Source: QNBT01 sp964563335 (GTDB lineage Bacteria > Planctomycetota > Phycisphaerae > Sedimentisphaerales > Anaerohalosphaeraceae). Taken from it: a stretch of DNA of 10,937 bases. The first letter of the stretch is position 1. Each line of letters begins with the position of its first letter. Position numbers and translations under genes: made by a program. A model generated the notes under the pieces. That model was not told the DNA's origin and ran no database searches. It saw nothing but the letters and a program-made list of their open reading frames with translations. Shown piece after piece: positions 1 through 7,816 of this stretch. Where the stretch lies: positions 1-10,937 of the forward strand of contig CAZLWL010000083.1 in assembly GCA_964563335.1 (NCBI GenBank), in the 5' to 3' direction.

Positions 1-7
1 TATTTAG

Positions 8-30
8 CCTGCGATTTTACCGCAGGTTTT
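8..30 (+). terminator. Possible intrinsic terminator of an off-window plus-strand gene
   Basis: A 6-bp inverted repeat (CCTGCG at 8-13, CGCAGG at 21-26) with a 7-nt loop is followed by four T residues at 27-30. The T run lies on the plus-strand side only, so the element would stop transcription entering from the left, converging on the HNH gene. The stem and T tract are both short, so confidence is moderate. Confidence 0.4.
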
Positions 31-58
31 GACCCACAAAATCACACTTGACAAAGTT

Positions 59-694
59 TTAAGTCAACTCGACGGACCAGTAAGCGTTGTCGAGGAACTG
101 CTTCCAACTGCGATAGCGGTGATGGGACAAATGCACGTGAATCACGGGATTGCGTTTGGGTCTGGCGGGCTTTGTGATGAGTGTCATGCCGGCCTGCTTG
201 GGCGTTCTGCCCCCCTTCTTGACGTTGCATTTAGCGCACGAACAGACAATGTTTTCCCATCTGGATTTTCCGCCCATGCTCCTCGGTATGACGTGGTCGA
301 GTGACAGTTCAGGGGTTGGGAATTTCTTTCCACAATATTGGCATCGGCTGCGGTCGCGTGCGAATATATTTCTGCGGTTGAACTTGACCGGTCTTCGCGG
401 CAGACGGTCGTAAAACAAAAGGCGAATGATCCTTGGCACGGCAATGTCGAAGTTGACCGTGGATATCCAGTCATGCTCGTGGGCCTCGAAGGTTTTTCGC
501 AGTTCACTCAGCTCGCGCCAGCTCTCGAAGTCGTAGTTCGAATAGATTCCTTCCTCCCAGGAGATAACTTCTGCCTGGTTACTTAACAGCAGAGAAAATG
601 CCCGCCTGACCCCGATTACACGAAGGGCCAGGTAGTGCTTATTGAGCACAAGAACCCTGCAGCCCAAACCTGATTGTGGTGCGCCGGCTATCAT
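59..694 (-). CDS. HNH endonuclease family protein
   Basis: Predicted 211-residue cytoplasmic nuclease of the compact HNH family. The N-terminal half (about residues 11-45, starting VLVLN) matches the short conserved leader these proteins usually carry. The nuclease core follows: Cys118-x2-Cys121, then Asp133-His134 in a DHVIP motif, a GG turn at 141-142, Asn148 after Trp146, and a Cys153-x2-Cys156-Asn pair, with RTPKQAGM behind it. The four cysteines should bind a structural zinc and His134/Asn148 should belong to the metal-dependent active site. The frame stays open upstream to 880, but I chose the ATG at 694 because AGGAGG lies three bases before it and homologous folds begin about here. 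No methylase or other restriction gene is adjacent, so a restriction role is not supported. Substrate unknown. Confidence 0.85.
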   Translation of the reverse strand: MIAGAPQSGLGCRVLVLNKHYLALRVIGVRRAFSLLLSNQAEVISWEEGIYSNYDFESWRELSELRKTFEAHEHDWISTVNFDIAVPRIIRLLFYDRLPRRPVKFNRRNIFARDRSRCQYCGKKFPTPELSLDHVIPRSMGGKSRWENIVCSCAKCNVKKGGRTPKQAGMTLITKPARPKRNPVIHVHLSHHRYRSWKQFLDNAYWSVELT

Positions 695-697
695 AAT

Positions 698-703
698 CCT
701 CCT
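698..703 (-). promoter_or_regulatory. Shine-Dalgarno site fixing the HNH gene start
   Basis: AGGAGG on the minus strand lies three bases upstream of the ATG at 694. Spacing is short but the match is complete. It favours this start over the longer open frame reaching 880. Confidence 0.6.
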
Positions 704-946
704 GAATCGGCCCTTACACAGTCGTTGGATAAGTTTCCCAATAAAGTAATAAATAGCAGAAAACAGTTTTCGTTGCAAGCCAAAAGGAGGATTTTTAGTC
801 TGGTGGCAGAAAATATTTGCAGGTTTGTCGAGGTCAGCCGCCCCCCAAATTCGCCGGTAGCGGGGCTGGCCAGGAACCAAACAACGATTTTGAGCCGGAC
901 ATGCAGACTTGACTGGAGCCTAAGATGTTGCCTATGCACCAGATAC

Positions 947-2710
947 TTAGAAATAGTTTGGATCGCCGTAATCGTCGTAATCGCCGTAGTCTTCTTCGGC
1001 GTCCTCCTCGAATTCGGCGGCTTTGAAACCTCTGGCCAAGGCCGCCTCCAACTGCTGCCGCTCGGGGCCGATTATGCGATTGAATACGTCCAGGTCTTCG
1101 GGCCGGCCCATTCCATCGAGCATAGCCAGCAACCTGTTGACTTCCGCCTCCTTGTCCTCGCCGCGCAACGCTTTCCAGGCCTGAAATTCCTTTTTCAACT
1201 CGGTATAGTATATGGTGCTGTCAACAGCCATTGAAGGGACGAAATCGGTCGATCCGGTCAAGAGCCTTGCCGTAATCGACCTCGAAAAGCCGGGGTCGCA
1301 GTTCTGTGCCTTTTCCATTAGCTCATCGGCCTGCGCCAACACCTCATCGACAACATCCTGTTCGGCCAAATATTCAGACACGACCATCTTTCCATATAAC
1401 GCAAGTATGTAGTTCTTCAGCACGTCACAGGCAAACTCGTCGCGTCCCGCAGCGAAGCGTTTTTGCAGCTTTGAATACTCATCAGTCGCCCGGTTGAAAC
1501 TATCTTTTGCGTTCCGGGCGTAATCAGAACTTGCCCCGGCGTATTGCGAGGCAACTTCGTTTAAGGTATTTGCCGTTCGAGACTCGAGTACGCTTGCTAT
1601 TGACTGCAATCGAGCACTGAAGTACTGTTGAAATCTCATGCTATCCAGTGCCGCCATTGCTATCCGGCCGTAGCAGTTGGCCAGGCCAACAGCAGCCGCT
1701 TTGCGAGCGGACTGCGACCTGACCTTTTTGTACTTGTCCGCCGCCTTTTGAAATAGTGAAGTAGTCTCATCGACCGCCTTGGAGTAAGTGGCCTGTAACT
1801 TTTTCAGGTCTGTAACGAGCCAGGCGATTCGGCTGCTGTGTTCATCGATTTGCCTGTCGGCCTCGGTAAGCTGAGCACTCAAGTCGCTCCTGGCGGGTGA
1901 ACTTCTGATGTCATTTACCTGCTGCTGAACCGAGGCCAGGTCGGACTGAAGCTTCTGCATGAGAGGCTGGACGATAGCAATTTGACTTTCGATAGACCGT
2001 ATCTGGTCGCCGGCGGCCTGAGCATCTAAGAAGCGACTTTTCCTGGTCAGCAGAAGATCATAGCCCGCATGGGCCAACTCGAGCTTCTCATCACCGTAGG
2101 CGGCCTCGGCCTGACGCAACTTCCGGTCAGCTTGCTGCCCAATAGCATCTACGGAATCCTGCGCCCGTTGTCTCTGCTGTTCAAAGTCGGCTTTCAGTTC
2201 TTCCAACTGACTCAGCTTTTTGTTCTCGGCAGCCAACTTCTCCCGTATGCCGGGGCCTTTGGAGCCTCCGTTTATACACTGAGAAAGCTCTTCAATTTCC
2301 CTATCGGTTGCGGCAAGAAGGTAACTGAGTCGGTCCTTTTGAACCTGTAAGCGGCTTATTCTGCGCACCTGCAGCGAAATCTCGTCGAGTGCGGCATTTG
2401 CCAGTTCTCCAACCACAGCAAGGGCTGATTGCTGTCGCTGAGCCTGCTCAAAAGTTAGGTTGGCACCGGCTAAAAGCACGGGCTCGGCCGCGGAGCCGGC
2501 GCGGGCGGCATCTCTAAGTGCCGCTTGTACGTTCTGGGCGGCCTTGTCAATATCGCCCTTCGCAGCCATTTCGAGGGCTTTTTCTGCGTTTTGGCGGAGC
2601 TGCTTAGCGGCTTTGTCCTGAGGGTTATCCGAGCAACCCACAATCACAAAAACGGCAATACATGCCATAACAAGGCATTTAATCAGATTTTTTGATTCCC
2701 AATACCACAC
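947..2710 (-). CDS. Large coiled-coil lipoprotein with acidic Tyr-rich tail
   Basis: I do not recognise a named family. The predicted product is 587 residues. It starts with a basic/hydrophobic signal peptide ending in a lipobox, Ile-Val-Gly-Cys, with the lipidated cysteine at residue 26, so it should be a membrane-anchored lipoprotein facing the periplasm. The body is almost entirely helical and rich in Ala, Gln, Lys, Glu and Arg. Long heptad-like stretches (roughly residues 80-320) suggest a coiled coil, followed by a helical region with possible TPR-like character. The last 25 or so residues are highly acidic with alternating Tyr, Gly and Asp. I chose the GTG at 2710 because GGAG lies nine bases upstream; a GTG five codons earlier (2725) is the alternative. 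The gene diverges from sppA and has its own promoter. A structural or envelope-organising role is possible but unproven. Confidence 0.75.
   Translation of the reverse strand: MWYWESKNLIKCLVMACIAVFVIVGCSDNPQDKAAKQLRQNAEKALEMAAKGDIDKAAQNVQAALRDAARAGSAAEPVLLAGANLTFEQAQRQQSALAVVGELANAALDEISLQVRRISRLQVQKDRLSYLLAATDREIEELSQCINGGSKGPGIREKLAAENKKLSQLEELKADFEQQRQRAQDSVDAIGQQADRKLRQAEAAYGDEKLELAHAGYDLLLTRKSRFLDAQAAGDQIRSIESQIAIVQPLMQKLQSDLASVQQQVNDIRSSPARSDLSAQLTEADRQIDEHSSRIAWLVTDLKKLQATYSKAVDETTSLFQKAADKYKKVRSQSARKAAAVGLANCYGRIAMAALDSMRFQQYFSARLQSIASVLESRTANTLNEVASQYAGASSDYARNAKDSFNRATDEYSKLQKRFAAGRDEFACDVLKNYILALYGKMVVSEYLAEQDVVDEVLAQADELMEKAQNCDPGFSRSITARLLTGSTDFVPSMAVDSTIYYTELKKEFQAWKALRGEDKEAEVNRLLAMLDGMGRPEDLDVFNRIIGPERQQLEAALARGFKAAEFEEDAEEDYGDYDDYGDPNYF
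962..988 (-). repeat. Three tandem 9-bp units in the lipoprotein tail
   Basis: Plus-strand units ATCGCCGTA (962-970), ATCGTCGTA (971-979) and ATCGCCGTA (980-988) are near-identical. On the coding strand they encode Tyr-Gly-Asp, Tyr-Asp-Asp, Tyr-Gly-Asp near the C-terminus. The unit length is a multiple of three, so changes in copy number would keep the frame. Confidence 0.8.
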
Positions 2711-2719
2711 TTGCGGATT

Positions 2720-2723
2720 CTCC
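2720..2723 (-). promoter_or_regulatory. Shine-Dalgarno site for the lipoprotein GTG start
   Basis: GGAG on the minus strand is nine bases upstream of the GTG at 2710. It overlaps the GTG at 2725 that begins the longer open frame, so it supports the internal GTG. Confidence 0.5.
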
Positions 2724-2748
2724 ACAAACTGGTCGATTAAACGAACAC

Positions 2749-2778
2749 ATCATACTGTATGGCTGTAAGTCTTGTCAA
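2749..2778 (-). promoter_or_regulatory. Sigma70-type promoter of the lipoprotein gene
   Basis: On the minus strand a perfect TTGACA (2778-2773) is followed after 18 bases by TATGAT (2754-2749). Transcription should begin near 2742, giving a 5' leader of about 32 bases before the GTG at 2710. It diverges from the sppA promoter. Confidence 0.7.
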
Positions 2779-2829
2779 GCTGTTTATTTCCCGCCAAACA
2801 GGTAAATGCTGTAATCGACCGAGTTTGGC

Positions 2830-2858
2830 TTGACGCTGCGTGGGTTCTATTCTATAAT
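2830..2858 (+). promoter_or_regulatory. Sigma70-type promoter of the sppA-led operon
   Basis: TTGACG at 2830-2835, a 17-base spacer and a perfect TATAAT at 2853-2858. A start near 2865 leaves about 25 bases before the ATG at 2890. It is the only strong promoter I found on the plus strand before the terminator at 10456, so it may drive all six genes. Confidence 0.75.
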
Positions 2859-2877
2859 AATGGCCGACAGAAATTTG

Positions 2878-2884
2878 AAAGGAG
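2878..2884 (+). promoter_or_regulatory. Shine-Dalgarno site fixing the SppA start
   Basis: AAAGGAG lies five bases before the ATG at 2890. The open frame reaches back to an ATG at 2830, but that codon overlaps the -35 element of the promoter and cannot be on the transcript. Confidence 0.7.
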
Positions 2885-2889
2885 TATCG

Positions 2890-3963
2890 ATGGATTTTGA
2901 AGAAACGCAAGATCGCGGTTTCACGGGGGAGCATCTTCCGACAACGCATCCGCCAGAGGGTACTACCGCTGGGCCGGGCGGGCCTAATCCAGCAGATGCA
3001 GGCAAGCCCAGGCGACGGCCTTGGAGAATATTTTTGTGGATAGTGCTGGCGCTGTCGATAATCGCGAACTTCTTTTTGCTTGTAATGCTCATCGCCGCTG
3101 CAGTGGTCTTTGCAACGGGACGAAAGGACTTCTTTCGTGAAACTGCCGTAAGGGAAGGTTCTTTCAGCAACAAGATTGCCATCGTCAACCTCAAAGGAAT
3201 CATAAACGGCAATCTCAGCGATAACGTACGTCGACAGATAAGAATGGCGGCAGATGATAATAGTGTAAAGGCGGTAATCGTTCGAACGAAGTCGCCGGGA
3301 GGCACTGTGTCGGCAAGCGACCAGATACACCACGAAATCACGAAGTTTCGCGCCGAGACCGGCAAGCCGGTGGTGGCTTTTATGCAGGGGATTGCTGCTT
3401 CGGGCGGATATTACACATCGGTCGCCTGCGACAAAATCATAGCCGAACCGACGGTCATTACGGGCTCTATCGGCGTGATGAGTAATCACCTCGTGGTCAA
3501 GGAGTTGTTTGAAGACAAGCTCGGCATAACTTCGGTGGTCGTAAAGAGCGGGCCCAGGAAGAACTGGCCGAGTATTTTCGAGGAAACGACGCCCGAGCAA
3601 AAGCAGTATCTTATGGATAAACTCATCACCCCGGCCTATGAGAGGTTTGTCGAGTTGGTCAATAACGGCAGGGGTATGCTCAGCAAATTGGAGGTCAGAG
3701 AGTTGGCCGATGGAAGCATTTACGGCACCGCTGAAGCACTCGACAAACACCTGATAGATGAGGTTGGTTACCTTGACGAAGCAATAGCATTGGCGGAGTC
3801 TTTGGCCGGTATCGAAGACGCCCATGTGATTGAATATGAAAGGCCGTTTTCCTTTACGACGCTGTTTAGCGCCCGGAGCAAGAGCATTTGGGAAATCGAC
3901 AGGGATGCACTTAGAGAACTGGCGGTGCCGCAGCTTTTGTATCTCTGGGACGCAAGCTGGTAG
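2890..3963 (+). CDS. sppA: Signal peptide peptidase SppA (short form)
   Basis: Membrane-bound serine protease of the S49 family, expected to degrade cleaved signal peptides or other small membrane substrates. The 357-residue length fits the short, single-domain class as in Bacillus subtilis rather than the double-domain Escherichia coli enzyme. A Pro/Gly-rich cytoplasmic tail (1-45) precedes one transmembrane segment (about 47-76). Ser171 in the ASGGYY motif is the expected nucleophile. In the KSGxxK segment, Lys224 aligns by eye with the B. subtilis catalytic lysine (Lys219 is the other candidate). The TGSIGVM motif (191-197) completes the family signature. It is the first gene of the operon, 27 bases before the DUF6599 gene. 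It precedes several exported proteins, so it could clear their signal peptides; that link is inference. Confidence 0.9.
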   Translation: MDFEETQDRGFTGEHLPTTHPPEGTTAGPGGPNPADAGKPRRRPWRIFLWIVLALSIIANFFLLVMLIAAAVVFATGRKDFFRETAVREGSFSNKIAIVNLKGIINGNLSDNVRRQIRMAADDNSVKAVIVRTKSPGGTVSASDQIHHEITKFRAETGKPVVAFMQGIAASGGYYTSVACDKIIAEPTVITGSIGVMSNHLVVKELFEDKLGITSVVVKSGPRKNWPSIFEETTPEQKQYLMDKLITPAYERFVELVNNGRGMLSKLEVRELADGSIYGTAEALDKHLIDEVGYLDEAIALAESLAGIEDAHVIEYERPFSFTTLFSARSKSIWEIDRDALRELAVPQLLYLWDASW

Positions 3964-3990
3964 GGAAAACAGCTCTGTTGGGAGCAGTGG

Positions 3991-5007
3991 ATGAGTTCAC
4001 GGCCGGGGCATTCAAAAACAGAAAGTATTGTATCTATTGTTCTGCTGATTCTGCTCGTACTCGCCGGGGTGGGCATATTCTTCAAGCAGTTTCATTATGA
4101 TGCTACTCGTGTGGATATAGCGCTGGCGGCAGCACAAACCTCATCACAGCCTAACGTGGAAGGGCAAATCAACCTTGTTTCTCTACTGCCGGCAGGTTTT
4201 ATGGCTATGACGGAGCGGGAAACCTTCGAGCGCGACACTCTATATGTCAAAATAAACGGCAAGGCCGACCTTTATCTGGAATCGGGTTTTGAGAAGCTGT
4301 CGTGCCTTCGTTTTGTAAGCGGCGACGACGAGAAATTGTGGGCCGAGATATACCTCTATAATATGGGCACAGCCCGAAATGCCTTTGCCGTTTACAGTAT
4401 CCAGCGAAGAGCAACCGCAGCGGGCCTGCCTCTGTCGCGATTCAGTTACAAGGCGGAGTCGGCTGTCTTTTTCACCGCCGCAAAGTACTACGTTGAAATA
4501 ATTGCAGCGGTCGAGTCGGAGAAGCTGTATGACGCAGTGCTCACTGTTGCAGAAAATATTGCAAAACTTCCAGATGAACAGGAAGACTCCCTTGGTGAAC
4601 TGCAGTTTTTCCCTGAAGCGGGCCTGATTGCCGACAGCTTCAAGCTGCACCTGACAAGTGCGTTCGGCTTTGAGGGTCTTGATGATACTTTCACTGCGAA
4701 ATACAGGTTCGGGGAGGAGACGGTTAGCGCTTTTCTCTCGCAACGGCAGAGTCGTGAAGAGGCAAATGAAGTTGCGGGTAATTACTATCAGTTTCTGATT
4801 GACAACGGTGCTACCATCACCTCTGCTGTTAATGACAGCCTGGCTGGGAAGGTTCTGGATTTCTACAACTCGACTGAGATAATCTTAGCTTCGGGACACT
4901 TCATACTGGGGGTGCATGAGGCTTATGACCAGTTGTCAGCGGAAAAGGTTGCGATGATGCTAAAAGAGAAAGTAATGGAGGTTGGCGATATTGCAAGAAC
5001 AAGATAA
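3991..5007 (+). CDS. DUF6599 family membrane-anchored protein
   Basis: A 338-residue protein of unknown biochemical function. One N-terminal membrane helix (about residues 12-31) with a positively charged start suggests a signal anchor and an extracytoplasmic body. The family-type motif is clear: LLPAGF at 65-70, then YVKINGKADLYLESGFE at 85-101, an acidic AEIYLYNMG (118-126) and NAFAVYS (130-136). A second, weaker copy of the same layout seems to follow (LGELQFFPEAGLIADSF, 201-217), as in related two-lobed proteins. GGGAG at 3980-3984 places the ATG six bases downstream. Its end overlaps the start of the DUF362 gene by 17 bases, indicating translational coupling. I recall DUF6599 genes next to DUF362 and NapH-like genes elsewhere, which suggests a shared accessory role. 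Confidence 0.75.
   Translation: MSSRPGHSKTESIVSIVLLILLVLAGVGIFFKQFHYDATRVDIALAAAQTSSQPNVEGQINLVSLLPAGFMAMTERETFERDTLYVKINGKADLYLESGFEKLSCLRFVSGDDEKLWAEIYLYNMGTARNAFAVYSIQRRATAAGLPLSRFSYKAESAVFFTAAKYYVEIIAAVESEKLYDAVLTVAENIAKLPDEQEDSLGELQFFPEAGLIADSFKLHLTSAFGFEGLDDTFTAKYRFGEETVSAFLSQRQSREEANEVAGNYYQFLIDNGATITSAVNDSLAGKVLDFYNSTEIILASGHFILGVHEAYDQLSAEKVAMMLKEKVMEVGDIARTR
4977..4981 (+). promoter_or_regulatory. Shine-Dalgarno site selecting the DUF362 TTG start
   Basis: GGAGG inside the 3' end of the DUF6599 gene is nine bases before the TTG at 4991. It directly abuts the TTG at 4982, which is therefore too close to be initiated from it. Confidence 0.6.
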
Positions 5008-5980
5008 CGGTAACTTTAGACGAAGGGATTTTCTTGCCCGCGCGGGTAAGGCGGCGGTGTGTGCGTGCGGAGCGGCAGCGGCGGCTTACTGGCTGTATGA
5101 CAGTAAAGGGCCGCCGGCTGCGCGGCAAAAGCAGCGACTCGTAACGCTTCCCGACTTCTCTGTGCAAGAGGAGCCAGGCCGGAGTATGTGCATTGTAACC
5201 GGTCCGGACAGAAAGCAGACATTCAACAAGGCGATAGACCTGCTGGGCGGTATCGAGAGATTCATAAAGGCCGGTGACACAGTACTGATAAAACCCAATG
5301 TCGCCTTCGCAACGCCACCGATGTTAGGAGCGACAGCCAATCCCGGGTTGGTGGCGCAGGTTGCGCGTTTGTGCTACAGCAGGGGCAATGCAAAGCGGGT
5401 AATAGTTACCGACAACTCAATTAATGACCCTGCAAGCTGCTTTCAATTGAGCGGTATAGGCAGGGCTGCCACCGAGGCCGGTGCCGGAATAGTTATGCCA
5501 AGGCCGAATCTCTTTGCGCATACGACCTTAGCCGGTGGCAAGCTCATAAAAAACTGGCCGATTCTTTACGGGCCTTTTGAGAAGGTCGATAAGGTAATCG
5601 GCATCACACCGGTCAAAGACCACCACCGAAGCGGTGCGTCAATGACAATGAAAAACTGGTACGGTCTGTTAGGCGGCAGACGAAATATCTTTCATCAGAA
5701 TATCAACACCATTATCGCTGAATTAGCGACGATGGTCAGACCAACCTTTGTCGTGCTTGACGGCACGGAGGTGATGATGACAAACGGCCCGACCGGCGGG
5801 TCTGTTTCAGACCTTTGCAGGACAAACACAATGATTGTCAGTACCGACCAGGTGGCGGCGGATTCGTTCGGCTCAACATTACTACGTCTTACCCCTTCCG
5901 ATTTGCCGTATCTTGCAAAGGCGCAAGCCGCCGGTGCGGGGACAACGGATTATGAGTCACTAAAACCCATCATCACATAA
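4991..5980 (+). CDS. Tat-exported DUF362 domain protein
   Basis: A 329-residue protein of the DUF362 family, whose reaction is unknown. The N-terminus carries a twin-arginine motif (Arg10-Arg11-Arg12-Asp13-Phe14-Leu15) and an Ala-rich hydrophobic stretch (21-36), so it should be folded in the cytoplasm and exported by Tat. Two cysteines (24, 26) in that stretch make a Tat lipoprotein conceivable, though the lipobox match is poor. The domain shows KPN (101-103), NPGLV (117-121), an Asp-Asn after a beta strand (140-141), MKNWYGLLGGR (220-230), DGTE (257-260) and a GPTGG loop (266-270). No ferredoxin-type cysteine motif is present, unlike some DUF362 proteins. I chose the TTG at 4991 on Shine-Dalgarno spacing. 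The next gene encodes the Fe-S fusion protein 19 bases downstream, suggesting a redox-linked role. Confidence 0.8.
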   Translation: MQEQDNGNFRRRDFLARAGKAAVCACGAAAAAYWLYDSKGPPAARQKQRLVTLPDFSVQEEPGRSMCIVTGPDRKQTFNKAIDLLGGIERFIKAGDTVLIKPNVAFATPPMLGATANPGLVAQVARLCYSRGNAKRVIVTDNSINDPASCFQLSGIGRAATEAGAGIVMPRPNLFAHTTLAGGKLIKNWPILYGPFEKVDKVIGITPVKDHHRSGASMTMKNWYGLLGGRRNIFHQNINTIIAELATMVRPTFVVLDGTEVMMTNGPTGGSVSDLCRTNTMIVSTDQVAADSFGSTLLRLTPSDLPYLAKAQAAGAGTTDYESLKPIIT

Positions 5981-5999
5981 ATGGCGGGATAAAAGCCTT

Positions 6000-7748
6000 A
6001 TGAGAATAGTAACGGTAAGACGGCTGAGCCAGGTCTTCTTCTTCGCTGTGTTTATATGGCTTTGCATCGTTACGACTCAGGGCACAGAATGGTGGCAGCT
6101 TCGAGGCTGGCCGGTCAATCTCTTTTTGCGTCTTGACCCTCTGGTGGCAATCGGCACTATCCTGTCAACTCACACTCTTTACGCCCCCCTGCTATGGGCA
6201 CTTTTGACGGTTATTCTGACAATACTATTCGGCCGATTCTTTTGCGGCTGGCTGTGTCCGTTCGGCTCGCTGCATCAGTTCATTGGCTTCCTCGGCAACA
6301 GAAAGAAACCAGCGGCAAAAAGAGTTCAACTAAACAAATTCCGAAAGGCCCAGTGCATAAAGTACTTTCTGCTGATATTCTTTCTTGTTTCAGCCGCTTT
6401 GCCGATGGCGGGTTGGGCATCCTTGCAGAGCGGTTTGCTTGACCCAATCCCATTGATAACGCGCTCAATCAACCTCACACTTTTGCCGATTGTGGATTCG
6501 CTGTCCGGCACCATCTCTGCAACACCACGCTATTACGAAGGCGCCTGGCTGCTGCTTACTATCTTCTTTGCGGCGATATTTCTGAATCTGCTCATACCAC
6601 GGTTTTATTGCCGGTTTATATGCCCGCTTGGGGCACTGTTTGCGATTCTGAGTCGATTTGCGCTATGGCGAATAGGCAAGAATATGAGCGAGTGTTCAAA
6701 CTGCAAACTGTGCGAGCAGGCGTGCGAAGGTGGCTGCGAACCGGCCTCGCAAATAAGAATTAGCGAGTGTGTGCTGTGCTTTAACTGCCTTGATAGCTGC
6801 AAAGATAATGTCATAAGCTACCAGGTGGTGCCCTCATTAAGTGGTGAAGTAACAAGCCCGAATGTATCGCGCAGAGGTTTTATCCTTTCTCTGGCCTCCG
6901 GCGTATTTGCGGTTCCGGCGGTACGTCTGGCGGGCAAGTTAGCCGCTAACTGGCCGCATAAGCTGATTCGGCCGCCCGGCGCTTTGAGCGAAGGCGAATT
7001 CCTGAAGCGCTGCATCAAGTGCGGCCAATGTATGCGAATCTGCCCGACGAATGTGCTTCAGCCGGCGGGTATGGAAATGGGGCTGGAGGCTCTGTGGACC
7101 CCCATGTTGAACAATCGCATCGGGACAAGTGGCTGTCAGCTCAACTGCACGGCCTGTGGATACGTCTGCACGACATCAGCCATACGACCAATCACACTTT
7201 CGGAAAAAATGGGGCTTGGTGAATTTGCCGAGGCCGGGCCGATCAGAATAGGTACGGCCTTTGTCGACCGTTCAAGGTGTCTGCCGTGGGCAATGGATAA
7301 GCCCTGTATCGTCTGCCAGGAAAACTGCCCGCTTAGCCCCAAGGCCATCTACACACAGGAGGTTTTCAATACGGTAAGAGACGGCATCTTAACGGTGAAA
7401 AAAAGTTCCGCCAATACCATAGAAACCGTCGAAAAAATTATGCAGTCCGGCAAGTTCGCCACGGGCGATTATTATTGTGCCGCCGGCGACGGGAAAAGGG
7501 CCAAAATCACTGCAAATACCGAGAACTTTATAGAAATTTTGCCGGACGGTCAATTCGGGAAAAACCTTGCTCAGGGCGGCAAAATTGAGGTTCAGGTTCG
7601 GCTGCAAAGGCCGTGCGTTGACATTGAAAAGTGTATCGGCTGCGGAGTTTGCGAACACGAGTGCCCCATCAGCGGTAAAGGAGGTATAAGAGTCTCTGCT
7701 GAGGGCGAAACAAGGAGCGATGATAGAAGGATTGTGCTCAAGACTTAA
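6000..7748 (+). CDS. NapH-NapG-like fused membrane/Tat Fe-S protein
   Basis: A 582-residue fusion. The N-terminal half resembles NapH/NosR-type membrane quinol-oxidising proteins: hydrophobic helices at about 11-26, 61-78, 120-136 and 183-200, and two conserved CxxxCP motifs (Cys82/Cys86 in FCGWLCP; Cys204/Cys208 in YCRFICP). A ferredoxin-like cysteine cluster follows (Cys232, 235, 238, 242 and Cys257, 260, 263, 267). A twin-arginine motif SRRGFI (290-295) then precedes a hydrophobic stretch (294-312). The C-terminal half resembles NapG, with four cysteine groups: 338/341/344/348, 379/383/386/390, 427/436/439/443 and 539 or 545/548/551/555. Likely role: moving electrons between quinones and extracytoplasmic partners. 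The Shine-Dalgarno is weak. No nitrate reductase (NapA) gene is nearby, so the napGH symbols are not given. Confidence 0.8.
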   Translation: MRIVTVRRLSQVFFFAVFIWLCIVTTQGTEWWQLRGWPVNLFLRLDPLVAIGTILSTHTLYAPLLWALLTVILTILFGRFFCGWLCPFGSLHQFIGFLGNRKKPAAKRVQLNKFRKAQCIKYFLLIFFLVSAALPMAGWASLQSGLLDPIPLITRSINLTLLPIVDSLSGTISATPRYYEGAWLLLTIFFAAIFLNLLIPRFYCRFICPLGALFAILSRFALWRIGKNMSECSNCKLCEQACEGGCEPASQIRISECVLCFNCLDSCKDNVISYQVVPSLSGEVTSPNVSRRGFILSLASGVFAVPAVRLAGKLAANWPHKLIRPPGALSEGEFLKRCIKCGQCMRICPTNVLQPAGMEMGLEALWTPMLNNRIGTSGCQLNCTACGYVCTTSAIRPITLSEKMGLGEFAEAGPIRIGTAFVDRSRCLPWAMDKPCIVCQENCPLSPKAIYTQEVFNTVRDGILTVKKSSANTIETVEKIMQSGKFATGDYYCAAGDGKRAKITANTENFIEILPDGQFGKNLAQGGKIEVQVRLQRPCVDIEKCIGCGVCEHECPISGKGGIRVSAEGETRSDDRRIVLKT

Positions 7749-7816
7749 TCGGTTGCAATATTGTGTAAAATCTGATAAGAGCAGGGCTGTAAGATTTTGA
7801 AATCTATTCGACAATT

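Noticed and set aside
695..880. Upstream extension of the HNH reading frame by 62 codons
   Set aside because: The conserved part begins after the ATG at 694, which has an adjacent AGGAGG; the upstream residues look non-conserved.
841..900. GC-rich inverted repeat (CAGCC/GGCTG on the minus strand) after the lipoprotein gene
   Set aside because: The arms are about 20 bases apart with a bulge and no T tract follows, so a terminator cannot be supported.
2737..3825. Minus-strand open frame of 362 codons opposite sppA
   Set aside because: It is antisense to a gene with conserved catalytic motifs, resembles no family I know, and spans both divergent promoters.
7767..7798. AAAATCT/AGATTTT inverted repeat in the gap before the first reductase
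   Set aside because: The stem is AT-rich with an 18-base loop and no T tract, so there is little reason to call a terminator or riboswitch.
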